Shown piece after piece: positions 8,214 to 16,594 of a stretch of 45,132 nucleotides of DNA. A program made the translations under genes and the position numbers. The stretch covers positions 1 to 45,132 of the forward strand of contig JADLEX010000058.1 of the NCBI GenBank assembly GCA_020845895.1. The letters are read 5' to 3'. This DNA is from Deltaproteobacteria bacterium (GTDB taxonomy: Bacteria > Lernaellota > Lernaellaia > JACKCT01). The notes under the pieces are model-generated. The model was given only the letters and a program-made list of their open reading frames with translations. It searched no databases and had not been told where the DNA came from. Every line of letters begins with the position of its first letter. The stretch's first letter is position 1.

Positions 8214-11200
8214 TGTCGATGCTGCCGATGAAGTCCTTGATGGCGGTTCTGCCGATCGGGCAAAGGAACAAGGGTCCTCGAATGATGCGCACGCACACGC
8301 TGACACCGCGGCTTTCCCGGAACGCTCAGAATCGCCGTCGGGTCGCCGGTCACGCCGGCTTCTCGATGGTCGAACTGCTCGTCGCGATCACGCTGACGGC
8401 GATTCTCGTCGCGGTGATCTACGCGCTGTTCGTATCATACGAGCGCGCGGTCATGACCGAGGAAGGCCGGATCGAAATCGCCCAGGGTTCGCGCGCCACG
8501 CTGTCGCGGCTCAAATCCGACATGGAACTCGTGGGTTCGAACGTCATGTTCGAAAAAGGCCAACCCGGCATGATCTACGCCGGGCCGTGGGAGATGATGT
8601 TCAACGGCGACGTGAGCGACACGCAGTTCGAGCTCACGAACGGCTCGACGTTGACGTATCCGTTCTCCGGCGGCGGCAAAACCTACACGGGCAAGTTCTA
8701 CGACTCGCCGGCCGAGACCGTCCACTACTACATGTCGACGGGAACCTCCACCGCGTCGTCCGACATGGACTACTCCTCGCATACCGGGGATCGCGTCCTC
8801 GTCCGTCGTTTCAACGGCAATCCCAACAGCGAGGTCGCGGTCGGTTACGGCATGCTGCAGGACATCGACGGCAGCTCTCAGTATGCGTATCCCGACGGCG
8901 CGCGCGTCACACCGCTGTTTTCGTTCTGGGGCGATTTCGATTTCGACCCCGAGACGCCGCCCACTCTGTGGGGCGACTCGGACGGCAACGGTGCGCTGAG
9001 CGACGGTGAGATGCAGGCGCTCTATCAGGGGTCCTACTCGCACTCCTATGCGGGTCCATTCGGCTCGGTCAGCATCTCCGGCCTGGCACGCGGTGCGATG
9101 TATCTCAACAACGTGGCGGGCAGTCCATCCAACACGGAGGACGCGGACGGAGACGGCCAGCTCGACTACGGCGAGGATGTGAATCGCAACGGACGTCTCG
9201 ACGTCAACTTGCTCGACTCGGCGATCACGCGCATCGATCTGAACGTGACGATGGTCGCGCAAAGGCAGGACAAGCAGGGCGCGGCCTTCATCCACAATTC
9301 TCCGTACAAGGAACACACGGTCCGCACGTCGGTCGATCCCCGCAACCTCGGCAAGCCGGTTGAGCGCGACTGCGCGGGCAACCCAGATCCGCCGACGGAC
9401 GCGGTGGCCGCCGAGGAGGATTGCGGACGTGGCGTGTATGTGAGCTGGAACCAGTCGTCCGACGACGGCCTGAACGACAACGACGTGCTCTGGTACGAGA
9501 TCTACCGTTCCACCAATGGCGGCACGCCGGCGTTCCACACCGTCGTGGCGGCGAATGGCGGCACCAACACCGCGGCGTGCGGCGGCAAGGATTACTGCTT
9601 CGTCGACGCGAACATCGAGCCCGGTGACACCTACATCTATTCGATCTACGCGGTGGACTGCGGCGATAACCACTCGACTGCCGTGACCACCGGTTCGACG
9701 ACGCCCTCGCAGGAGCCCGTTCTGGAGCCGACAGATCTGACGGTCTGGGATTCCGGCTGTTACAAGAGTGCGCAGGACTTCGGCTCGATCACGCTTCGCT
9801 GGCACCGCTCGACGGGTTCCGGCGTGACTGAGTACTGGGTTTATCGATCCAACGGAAACGTCACGGACGAGATGATGTCGGTACCCATCGCCAAGATTTC
9901 GACCAGTCACGCGCAGCTCAACACGACCTGCTCGGCGGGAGCGACGTCGTACATCATGGCGGAATACCAGTGCCGCAACGCCAAGTACTATCGGTACAAC
10001 GATTACTACGTCTGGCGCGACGAGCTCGACTCGCCGGGACGCAACGCGTCCTTGCCGCCCATCGATGGCGCGCAATTCGGCATCAAGACCGGCGGCTATA
10101 ATCCGTCCTTCGACGAAAACAACATGATGCGTTACCAGTACGAAGTACGGGCCTACAACTCCAGCACCGAGTGCCTCTCCGATCCGCTCGATTACTTGAG
10201 CAACTGCGCTTACAACGAGGCCCAGTCCCTCAACTCCGAGGCGTCGAGCGACACGCCGAGTCGGTTCTCGCCCCCGTGGAATATCGAGATTCGCGACACG
10301 TCGCTCTACGACGGTTCCGACGTCGAGCCGGCGCTAACCGTTTCGTGGGACGCCTCGCCGAGCCAGTTTTGCGAAATCAGCGGCGCGGATGGGGATATTC
10401 CCGATCTGACGCGTTACTACGTCTACCGTTCCACAACCTATCTGGACTACGTGGTCGGAACCTGCCGTCTCCGCCACGCCTTGTTGAAAGAGGACGGCAG
10501 CGGCGTGATCGATGGGGGATTCCAGTTCTATTCCGCGGCGGGAATTCCCGCGAACGCCGTGGTGTTCAAGGGCGCGGCGGTCACGGCCGCGACGACGCTG
10601 AGCTACAGTTTCAAAGACCAGCAGTCGGCGCTTCAATCGGGGAATGCCTGGTACCTGAATATCGGCACCGAGGATCTCAAACCGGATACCGGGACGACGG
10701 TGGATTCGACCAACCACACGCTCAAGGTCATCGACCCGACGGTCGGCTATTGCTCGCCGTCCGAGTCGGTCTATGAGTACACGGTCGCCGCGGTCGCCAC
10801 GAACGAAGGCGGAAACGGCGTTCCCCACCCGACGGATTGGTCCTTCGGTGCGGCATGCACCGAAAACGGCGTCTTCGACTGCGACTGCCCGGCGGTCATT
10901 CTGCCGCCATCCACTACCGAGTACTGCAACCTGCACGGCCCCATCACGGTCAACTGGACGTGGGATCAAGCACCGCCGTCGACTTCGACCATCAGACTGC
11001 TCGCCAAAGACGCGTTGAATCCGAATGCCGACTACTTCGTCGTCGACACCACGGTCTCCTGTACAGGCTCGAACTGTCTCGGCGACCACCAATACTCCGA
11101 CCAGATCCCCGGCGTGACGTATGAGTACGCCGCCGAGGTGACGTGCCCTCTGCCCGAGGATTGCACGCGCATCGTCGACCTGAACCAGACCGAGGACGCA

Positions 11201-13063
11201 GGCTCGCCCTACGACTCGCACGTGTGCTTCAACAACGTGCCACCGGCGGGTTCGCCGTCGTGCCCGAGCGCCGTGGCGAACTGCGACACGGGCCTCACGT
11301 CGATCGAGCTGCGCGAGTGGCTCCAGAACTGCTCCACCACGGTGCAGACGAGCGAAAACGAGGTGTGGTGGAAGGTCGAGCGTTACTCCACCGACGATCC
11401 CAACGGCGCGTTCCCGACCAATCCCGAAAACGGCGATTGGGACGGCACCAAGTACACCGGTTACTGGCTGCGCGTCGGCGCGGGCGGCGCGTCCATCTGG
11501 CAGCCGTCCGGCTACGACTACTCGGCCTACGGCCTCGTCAACCTGCGCGGGCTGCTGAACCAGCAATACAGCGGCTCCGCGATGCGCTCGTACATGTTCT
11601 CGGAGTACCTGAACCCGACCCGCAAGTACAAATACGTCTTCACGATCATGGTCGAGCATCCGGCGGGCGGCGGGCACCCGAAACCCTCGTGCCAGCAGCC
11701 CTTCGGACCCAACGCCTACGGCACCGGCGGAGATCAGTGCGCGGGCGGTCTGTATCCGACGAACGACCCGTTCGTGGTCATCGTCGACTACATCAGCAAG
11801 GATCAGTGCTATCCGCCGACCGTCTCTCCGCAGGCCAGCAACGATGGCCCGGCGCTCAAGACCGCGGGTTATCCCTGGGAGACCGACACCTTCAACTGGA
11901 CGGGCAACTGGGAGATTCTCGAAGAAGGCAGCAGCTTCGGCAAATATCGCCCATGGATGGGCCGCGAGTTCGTCTTCCTGCACTGGGAGCTCCACATCCA
12001 CATCCCGTTGTCGTTTCTGGGCCTGCCCGACATCAACATCGACATCGTCTTCCACATCGGGTCCCACGTCTTCGAATACACGGCGGGCACCTACATCCGC
12101 ACCGACTTCGACGGCCTGTTCGGTTCCGTCTTCCAGTGGCTCGCGGAGTGGCTCTTCGAGATCGGCTTCGACCTGTGCGACTGGTGTCTCGAAATCCTGC
12201 ACGTCACGATCTTCTGCGTCACCGACTTCTGGTCGAGCTGTCACTCCGACCTGCTCCACCTGAAGCTGCTCAACATGCTGTGGTCGAACTTCAACACGGG
12301 CGTCTGCGCGGCGACCTCGCCGGGCGACAACCAGGAGATCGAAGGCGACATCATGATGCAGATGCACATGCGCACCGACTCGCAGGACATGCGTCTGAAC
12401 CCGACGTTCCGCGGAAAGTTCCGGCCGTCCGACAACGGCTTCAACATGCTCCAGACCGAGCTCGACTTCCGCGACCCCAACGTGCTGCGTACGCGTGTGC
12501 AGTACACCTACGAGGAGGACGTCAAGGAGTTCACGACGGCGTCGCACACGATCACCAACGCCGAGGACGACGACTGGTGGTCGGTCTTCTATCTGATCTG
12601 CACCAACCATATGCCCACCTCGGCCTATTACAACGAGACCTTCGTCGCCATGTGGGCCAGGCCCGATAACGCGCAGACCTGGGACTGGTACAACCAGTGG
12701 TGGGTGAACCCGCCGCGCTTCACCTGGAGCACCTACGGGCGCACCACGGCGGGCATCGGTTCGATCGACATGTCGGGAACCATTCCGGCGGGTTGCTCGG
12801 GCTACTGCTCCAACACCGGCGGCGGCACGTACCGGTGCAACGACGGCGCGCCGCTCCGGTGCGTCGTGTACCAACAGGGCAAGGTCGGCGTTTGGGCGGA
12901 TCCTTTCATCGACTTCGGCGATCAGGATTCGTACTACGACAACGTCCGGATCAACGCTTACTGCGGCAAGTGCCCGCCCGACAACATCGGCACGTGGCTC
13001 GCCACGGCGTTCACGCCGGAATCGCCGGAGGACATTCGGGTCACCAAGTTCGGCGATCTCTGA
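8213..13063 (+). CDS. pilW: Giant PilW-like pseudopilin (about 1616 aa)
   Basis: A prepilin signal GFSMVELLVAITLTAILVAV (cleavage after G49, Glu at mature position 5) opens a protein 5-6 times longer than typical PilW (about 250-350 aa). Two canonical EF-hand-type loops follow the pilin head: DSDGNGALSDGE (255-266) and DADGDGQLDYGE (310-321). Next come several fibronectin-III-like repeats, recognisable by WYEIYRSTNG, YWVYRSNGN and YYVYRSTTY, from about residue 405 to 900. A Cys-rich middle and a C-terminal region of about 400 residues follow; it contains a very aromatic, hydrophobic segment (about 1246-1349) rich in Trp, His, Phe and Cys. Start at 8213 overlaps the pilX stop and has GGAGG 7 bases upstream; ATG 8282/8285 is an alternative. 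By inference it is a tip-located, disulfide-stabilised, calcium-binding adhesin carried on the pilus. No PilY1 gene is in the window. Confidence 0.87.
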   Translation: MSMLPMKSLMAVLPIGQRNKGPRMMRTHTLTPRLSRNAQNRRRVAGHAGFSMVELLVAITLTAILVAVIYALFVSYERAVMTEEGRIEIAQGSRATLSRLKSDMELVGSNVMFEKGQPGMIYAGPWEMMFNGDVSDTQFELTNGSTLTYPFSGGGKTYTGKFYDSPAETVHYYMSTGTSTASSDMDYSSHTGDRVLVRRFNGNPNSEVAVGYGMLQDIDGSSQYAYPDGARVTPLFSFWGDFDFDPETPPTLWGDSDGNGALSDGEMQALYQGSYSHSYAGPFGSVSISGLARGAMYLNNVAGSPSNTEDADGDGQLDYGEDVNRNGRLDVNLLDSAITRIDLNVTMVAQRQDKQGAAFIHNSPYKEHTVRTSVDPRNLGKPVERDCAGNPDPPTDAVAAEEDCGRGVYVSWNQSSDDGLNDNDVLWYEIYRSTNGGTPAFHTVVAANGGTNTAACGGKDYCFVDANIEPGDTYIYSIYAVDCGDNHSTAVTTGSTTPSQEPVLEPTDLTVWDSGCYKSAQDFGSITLRWHRSTGSGVTEYWVYRSNGNVTDEMMSVPIAKISTSHAQLNTTCSAGATSYIMAEYQCRNAKYYRYNDYYVWRDELDSPGRNASLPPIDGAQFGIKTGGYNPSFDENNMMRYQYEVRAYNSSTECLSDPLDYLSNCAYNEAQSLNSEASSDTPSRFSPPWNIEIRDTSLYDGSDVEPALTVSWDASPSQFCEISGADGDIPDLTRYYVYRSTTYLDYVVGTCRLRHALLKEDGSGVIDGGFQFYSAAGIPANAVVFKGAAVTAATTLSYSFKDQQSALQSGNAWYLNIGTEDLKPDTGTTVDSTNHTLKVIDPTVGYCSPSESVYEYTVAAVATNEGGNGVPHPTDWSFGAACTENGVFDCDCPAVILPPSTTEYCNLHGPITVNWTWDQAPPSTSTIRLLAKDALNPNADYFVVDTTVSCTGSNCLGDHQYSDQIPGVTYEYAAEVTCPLPEDCTRIVDLNQTEDAGSPYDSHVCFNNVPPAGSPSCPSAVANCDTGLTSIELREWLQNCSTTVQTSENEVWWKVERYSTDDPNGAFPTNPENGDWDGTKYTGYWLRVGAGGASIWQPSGYDYSAYGLVNLRGLLNQQYSGSAMRSYMFSEYLNPTRKYKYVFTIMVEHPAGGGHPKPSCQQPFGPNAYGTGGDQCAGGLYPTNDPFVVIVDYISKDQCYPPTVSPQASNDGPALKTAGYPWETDTFNWTGNWEILEEGSSFGKYRPWMGREFVFLHWELHIHIPLSFLGLPDINIDIVFHIGSHVFEYTAGTYIRTDFDGLFGSVFQWLAEWLFEIGFDLCDWCLEILHVTIFCVTDFWSSCHSDLLHLKLLNMLWSNFNTGVCAATSPGDNQEIEGDIMMQMHMRTDSQDMRLNPTFRGKFRPSDNGFNMLQTELDFRDPNVLRTRVQYTYEEDVKEFTTASHTITNAEDDDWWSVFYLICTNHMPTSAYYNETFVAMWARPDNAQTWDWYNQWWVNPPRFTWSTYGRTTAGIGSIDMSGTIPAGCSGYCSNTGGGTYRCNDGAPLRCVVYQQGKVGVWADPFIDFGDQDSYYDNVRINAYCGKCPPDNIGTWLATAFTPESPEDIRVTKFGDL

Positions 13064-13082
13064 TCGCGCGCATCGCTCACGC

Positions 13083-13124
13083 GGCGCCTCCTTCATGAAT
13101 CACGTGGAGGAGGCGCCTTTTTTT
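13083..13124 (+). terminator. Rho-independent terminator of the minor-pilin operon
   Basis: A perfect 9-bp GC stem (GGCGCCTCC at 13083-13091, GGAGGCGCC at 13109-13117) with a 17-base loop is followed directly by seven T residues (13118-13124). It begins 20 bases after the stop codon of the PilW-like gene. Confidence 0.9.
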
Positions 13125-13414
13125 GTACGGGCACCGTCGCAAATTGGGCGAATTTGGTGAAAAACGTCGGAAAAATACGTCCGGCGCAAAAAACCCCTTG
13201 AATTTTCGCCGGATTCCGCCGATTTTCGGAACGGACCCTTGGAGAACGGGCGAGGTGCGGCGACGGAACCGGCGCAGGGGGAAACGCGCGGTTCAAACGG
13301 TGGGTGGACCGGTCGCCAATACTTAAACCCGTTTTGGAACAACGTGGGGACAAGGTGCTCAAATTCAAGGGTTTTTTCGTTTAGCTGGGTCTGCGTGCGG
13401 AGGAAAAATCGGGC
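13125..13414. other. Gene-free spacer between the two pilus operons
   Basis: This stretch lies between the minor-pilin terminator and the pilM promoter. It has no convincing gene: short open frames on both strands lack ribosome sites and family features. It contains several A- or T-rich runs (for example around 13150-13230 and 13366-13380) amid GC-rich DNA. These may hold regulator sites, but I see no clear inverted repeat. Confidence 0.5.
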
Positions 13415-13443
13415 TTGACACTGACCGGTTTTTTCGTAATCAT
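13415..13443 (+). promoter_or_regulatory. Candidate sigma-70 promoter for pilMNOPQ
   Basis: A perfect TTGACA (13415-13420) is followed after 17 bases by AATCAT (13438-13443), which matches four of six -10 positions. The predicted start is near 13450, giving a leader of about 45 bases with GAGGAG just before the pilM ATG at 13495. Confidence 0.6.
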
Positions 13444-13494
13444 GCCGCATCGCCAGTGTGGGTAAGCCCGGTCGAATCTGAATGAGGAGCCTGC

Positions 13495-14550
13495 ATGCTG
13501 TTTTCACGGGGGAAGAGCGTACTGGGCTTGGATATCGGCTCGAGTTCGATCAAGATTGCGGAACTCAAGGAAACCAAGACGGGCCTCCAACTCGCCAATT
13601 TCGGCGTCGAACCCCTCCCGCCCGAGTCCATCGTCGATTCGACGATCATGAACGCCCCCGCGGTCGTCGGTGCGATCCGCAAGCTCATCACGGCCAACCA
13701 GATCAAGACGCGCGACGTGGCGACCTCGGTGTCCGGCCACTCGGTCATCATCCGCAAGATCACGCTGCCCCTGATGACCGACGAGGAAATTGCGAGCAAC
13801 ATCCAGTGGGAAGCCGAGCAGTACATCCCCTTCGACATCAACGAAGTCAGCATCGACTACCAGCGCCTCGAGGCCGTCTCCGAGGACCAGGGCAGCCAGG
13901 ACGTGCTGCTGGTCGCGGTCAAGAAGGAGATGGTCAACGACTACATGGCCGTGATCAACGAGGCGGGCCTGAACCCCGTGGTCATGGACGTGGACGCCTT
14001 CGCCGTCCAGAACATGTACGAGGTCAACTACGAGATGCAGCGCGGCAAGGTGATCGCGCTGGTCAACCTCGGCGCGGGCGTCATCAACATCAACATCGTG
14101 CGCAACGGCAACTCGGTGTTCACCCGCGACATGTCCATCGGCGGGAACCACTTCACCGAGGAGATCCAGAAGCAGCTCGGCGTGGGTCACGAGGAAGCCG
14201 AGCAGATCAAGGTCTCCGGCGGGCAGGGCGCGCAGGCCGATCAGATCAAGGGCATCATCGAGAACCTCAGTTCGGCGATCGCCCTGGAAACGCAGCGCAG
14301 CCTCGACTTCTTCATGGCCACCAGTTCGCTCGGCCATATCTCCAAGGTGTTCCTCTCGGGCGGCTGCGCCAAGAACGCGCGCATCACGCAGATCATCGAG
14401 AGCCAGATCGGGATTCCGGTCGAGGTGGTTGATCCCTTCAAGAACATCCAGATCAATCCGAACAAGTTCGACATGGACTTCATTCGGGACGTCGCGCCGG
14501 CGTGCGCGGTCGTCGTCGGGCTTGCGCTGCGAAGGACGGGCGACAAATGA
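13495..14550 (+). CDS. pilM: Type IV pilus assembly protein PilM
   Basis: PilM is a cytoplasmic actin-fold (FtsA-like) ATP-binding protein that binds the N-terminus of PilN and starts the inner-membrane alignment complex. The 351-aa length is normal. The first phosphate-binding motif LGLDIGSSSIKIAEL (about residues 10-24), VNLGAGVININIV and the loop DMSIGGNHFTEEIQKQLG in the second half, and FLSGGCAKNARI near the end are all present. GAGGAG lies 6 bases before the ATG. It is the first gene of the pilMNOPQ operon, and its stop overlaps the pilN start by four bases (ATGA). Confidence 0.96.
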   Translation: MLFSRGKSVLGLDIGSSSIKIAELKETKTGLQLANFGVEPLPPESIVDSTIMNAPAVVGAIRKLITANQIKTRDVATSVSGHSVIIRKITLPLMTDEEIASNIQWEAEQYIPFDINEVSIDYQRLEAVSEDQGSQDVLLVAVKKEMVNDYMAVINEAGLNPVVMDVDAFAVQNMYEVNYEMQRGKVIALVNLGAGVININIVRNGNSVFTRDMSIGGNHFTEEIQKQLGVGHEEAEQIKVSGGQGAQADQIKGIIENLSSAIALETQRSLDFFMATSSLGHISKVFLSGGCAKNARITQIIESQIGIPVEVVDPFKNIQINPNKFDMDFIRDVAPACAVVVGLALRRTGDK

Positions 14551-15170
14551 TCAAAGTCAACCTGCTTCCCGAGCAAAGGGCCAAGGGGAAGGGCCTCCGC
14601 AAAAAGGCCGGGGGCGCCGCGAAGCCGAAGATCGAGATCCCGGTCGCGTGGATCCTGATCGGCCTCGCCGCCGTGCTGGGAACCATGGTCGTGCTCGGCC
14701 TCGTCCAGTGGACGCGCGAGAAGAAGGCCGACTCGATCATGCAGGAGACGATGGCGGTCGACGCGCAGATCAAAAAGCTCGGCGGCGACATCCAGAAGCT
14801 CGAGGAATACAAGCGTCAGAAGGACGACCTCGAGAAGAAACTCAACGTCATCCTCCAGCTCAAGGTCGCGCAGAAGGGTCCCGTGCACGTGCTCGATCAG
14901 ATCGCGAGCGCGGTGCCGCCCCGGCTGTGGATCCAGGAGTTCGCGGAAAACGGATCGTCGATGACGGTCGTGGGGACGACGACGGACCACCAGCAGATCT
15001 CGGCATTCATGGACAATCTGGAAAAGTCGCCGTTCTTCAGCGGCGTGGAGCTGACAAGCGCGATGATCGGCGCCGCCAAGGGCGCGACCCCGGCGAACGT
15101 GGACGCGGGCCAGACGCTCAAGAGCTTCCAGCTCAGCGCGGCGGTCCAGATTCCGAAAGACCTGAAGTGA
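14547..15170 (+). CDS. pilN: Type IV pilus assembly protein PilN
   Basis: PilN is an inner-membrane protein linking cytoplasmic PilM to periplasmic PilO/PilP. The 207-aa product begins MIKVNLLPEQRAKG, the conserved PilM-binding motif of the family. It has one membrane helix (about 34-54), a coiled coil (about 70-110, rich in KKLGGDIQKLEEYKRQ) and a small periplasmic ferredoxin-like domain. The start at 14547 is set by the INLLP-type motif and by the ATGA overlap with pilM; GAAGGA lies about 10 bases upstream. Confidence 0.95.
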   Translation: MIKVNLLPEQRAKGKGLRKKAGGAAKPKIEIPVAWILIGLAAVLGTMVVLGLVQWTREKKADSIMQETMAVDAQIKKLGGDIQKLEEYKRQKDDLEKKLNVILQLKVAQKGPVHVLDQIASAVPPRLWIQEFAENGSSMTVVGTTTDHQQISAFMDNLEKSPFFSGVELTSAMIGAAKGATPANVDAGQTLKSFQLSAAVQIPKDLK

Positions 15171-15211
15171 CGCGCGCGATGACGGGCCTTCTGAGGGCAA
15201 GGGGCTGATCG

Positions 15212-15844
15212 ATGGCGAACTCGAAGAAGATTCTCATCGTCGTTTTCCTCGTGGCCGCGGTTTGCGCCGCGTATCTGTTTTTCTTTCTCCTGCCCAAGAA
15301 CGACGAGATCAAGCAGCTCGAGGACACGCTCGACAAGCGTCAGGACGAGCTGGCCGAGAAGCAGCGCATCGCCAAGGACTTGGACATGTTCAACCGCCAG
15401 GTCACCGAATTGAACGAGCGCCTGCAGGAGTCGCTCAAGCAGCTTCCGGAAGACAAGGAAATCGCGGAAATCCTCCGCCTGCTGTCGCGTCTCGCCGGTA
15501 TCTCCGGCATCGAGATGACGAATTTCACGGTGGGTGCCGAGGCTCCGAAGTCGATGTATTCCGAAGTGCCGATCGAGCTTCAACTCATCGGCGGCTTCCA
15601 CAACATCGCGATCTTCTTCGACAAGATCGGCAAGCAGGAACGCATCATCAACATCTCCAACGTCAAGGTCGGGCAGCCCAAGGTCGTGAACGGCGAAACG
15701 GTCGTCACCACCACCTGCACGGCCACGGCGTTCCGGTTCATGGCGCAGCCGCCGCCTCCTCCTCCGGGCGAGGCCAAGAAGGCGCCCGAGGCCAAGAAAG
15801 AAGAAGAACCCAAACCCGGCGCCAAGAAGCCGGGTGCGAAATGA
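15212..15844 (+). CDS. pilO: Type IV pilus assembly protein PilO
   Basis: PilO partners PilN and PilP in the periplasmic bridge that aligns the motor with the secretin. The 210-aa protein has a short cytoplasmic start, one membrane helix (about residues 7-27), a coiled coil (about 32-75) and a ferredoxin-like domain ending near residue 175. The last 30 residues are a Pro/Lys/Glu-rich tail (AQPPPPPPGEAKKAPEAKKE), longer than usual. AAGGGG precedes the ATG at 15212. A 41-base gap separates it from pilN. Confidence 0.94.
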   Translation: MANSKKILIVVFLVAAVCAAYLFFFLLPKNDEIKQLEDTLDKRQDELAEKQRIAKDLDMFNRQVTELNERLQESLKQLPEDKEIAEILRLLSRLAGISGIEMTNFTVGAEAPKSMYSEVPIELQLIGGFHNIAIFFDKIGKQERIINISNVKVGQPKVVNGETVVTTTCTATAFRFMAQPPPPPPGEAKKAPEAKKEEEPKPGAKKPGAK

Positions 15845-15899
15845 GCAACCACGGGCTGCCGGCCGGAACCACGGTTTCGGAACGCACGGAGTCGCCACG

Positions 15900-16583
15900 A
15901 TGTCGTTGAGCGCGAAACAACGAAAGCACCTGGTCGCGACGACCCTGCTGGGTCTCGCCTGCCTCGGCCTTTGCGTCGTCGTCTCGGCGTGCGGCGGTTC
16001 GGATTCCGAGCCCGCGGACGATTCGGCCAAAGCCGCCGCGAAGGACGGCGGAAAGACCGAGACGAAGACCGCCGAGCCCGCGAAGCCCGAGTCCCTCCTC
16101 GACAAGGCGGAAGAGAAGATCGAGCAGGCCGTGGCGAAATCCGGTGAGATCAAGGTCGAGGACGTGCTCAAGAAGAGCGAGGAGGCCGAGAAGGGCCCGC
16201 TCGACGAGTACGCCTACGATCCCATCAACAAGGTCGATCCCTTCGCCGCCTCGACCACCGAGGCGGAACTGCCGGCATCGGGCGGCGCCGACGAAAACAT
16301 CCTCACGAAATACGAGATCCGCTATTTCCGGCTGGTGGGCGTCGTGCACGACGAGGCCCAGCCCCGCGCCATTTTCGAGGACCCCAAAGGCAAGTCCTAC
16401 GTCGTCGCGGTCGGCACGCCGATCGGACGCAACCTCGGCGTGATCGACGCGATCCTGAACGATTCGGTGATCGTGACCGAAAAGCGCGTCGTGCCCGGAT
16501 CGGACGGCGTGATCGAGACGGTTCCCCTGAACATCAAGTTGCACCCCGAACGCGAGCAGGAAGGCACCGCCGCGTCGAAGTAA
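15900..16583 (+). CDS. pilP: Type IV pilus lipoprotein PilP
   Basis: PilP is an inner-membrane lipoprotein that binds the PilN/PilO dimer and the N0/N1 domains of PilQ. With the ATG at 15900 (CGGAG 8-9 bases upstream) the protein has 227 aa. It begins with a lipoprotein signal ending in lipobox VSAC (Cys near residue 31). A charged, disordered linker with Lys/Glu repeats follows, and then the conserved C-terminal beta domain (DPINKVDPFAA, then LVGVVHDEAQPRAIFEDP and GRNLGVIDAI). An open frame extends upstream to about 15834, overlapping pilO, but that part lacks a signal sequence. PilP is followed by pilQ after 11 bases. Confidence 0.92.
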   Translation: MSLSAKQRKHLVATTLLGLACLGLCVVVSACGGSDSEPADDSAKAAAKDGGKTETKTAEPAKPESLLDKAEEKIEQAVAKSGEIKVEDVLKKSEEAEKGPLDEYAYDPINKVDPFAASTTEAELPASGGADENILTKYEIRYFRLVGVVHDEAQPRAIFEDPKGKSYVVAVGTPIGRNLGVIDAILNDSVIVTEKRVVPGSDGVIETVPLNIKLHPEREQEGTAASK

Positions 16584-16594
16584 GGAGGGCTCGG

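Noticed and set aside
5805-8306. Long minus-strand open frame opposite pilX
   Set aside because: Antisense shadow of a gene with a good ribosome site and PilX signature; no family features of its own.
10334-13096. Minus-strand open frame of 920 codons opposite the PilW-like gene
   Set aside because: Low-complexity Arg/Val/Asp-rich translation typical of a shadow frame; the plus-strand frame is continuous from the prepilin signal to the terminator.
13123-13326. Small open frame in the spacer between pilus operons
   Set aside because: It begins inside the terminator T-tract, has no ribosome site, and its composition is that of random Arg-rich translation.
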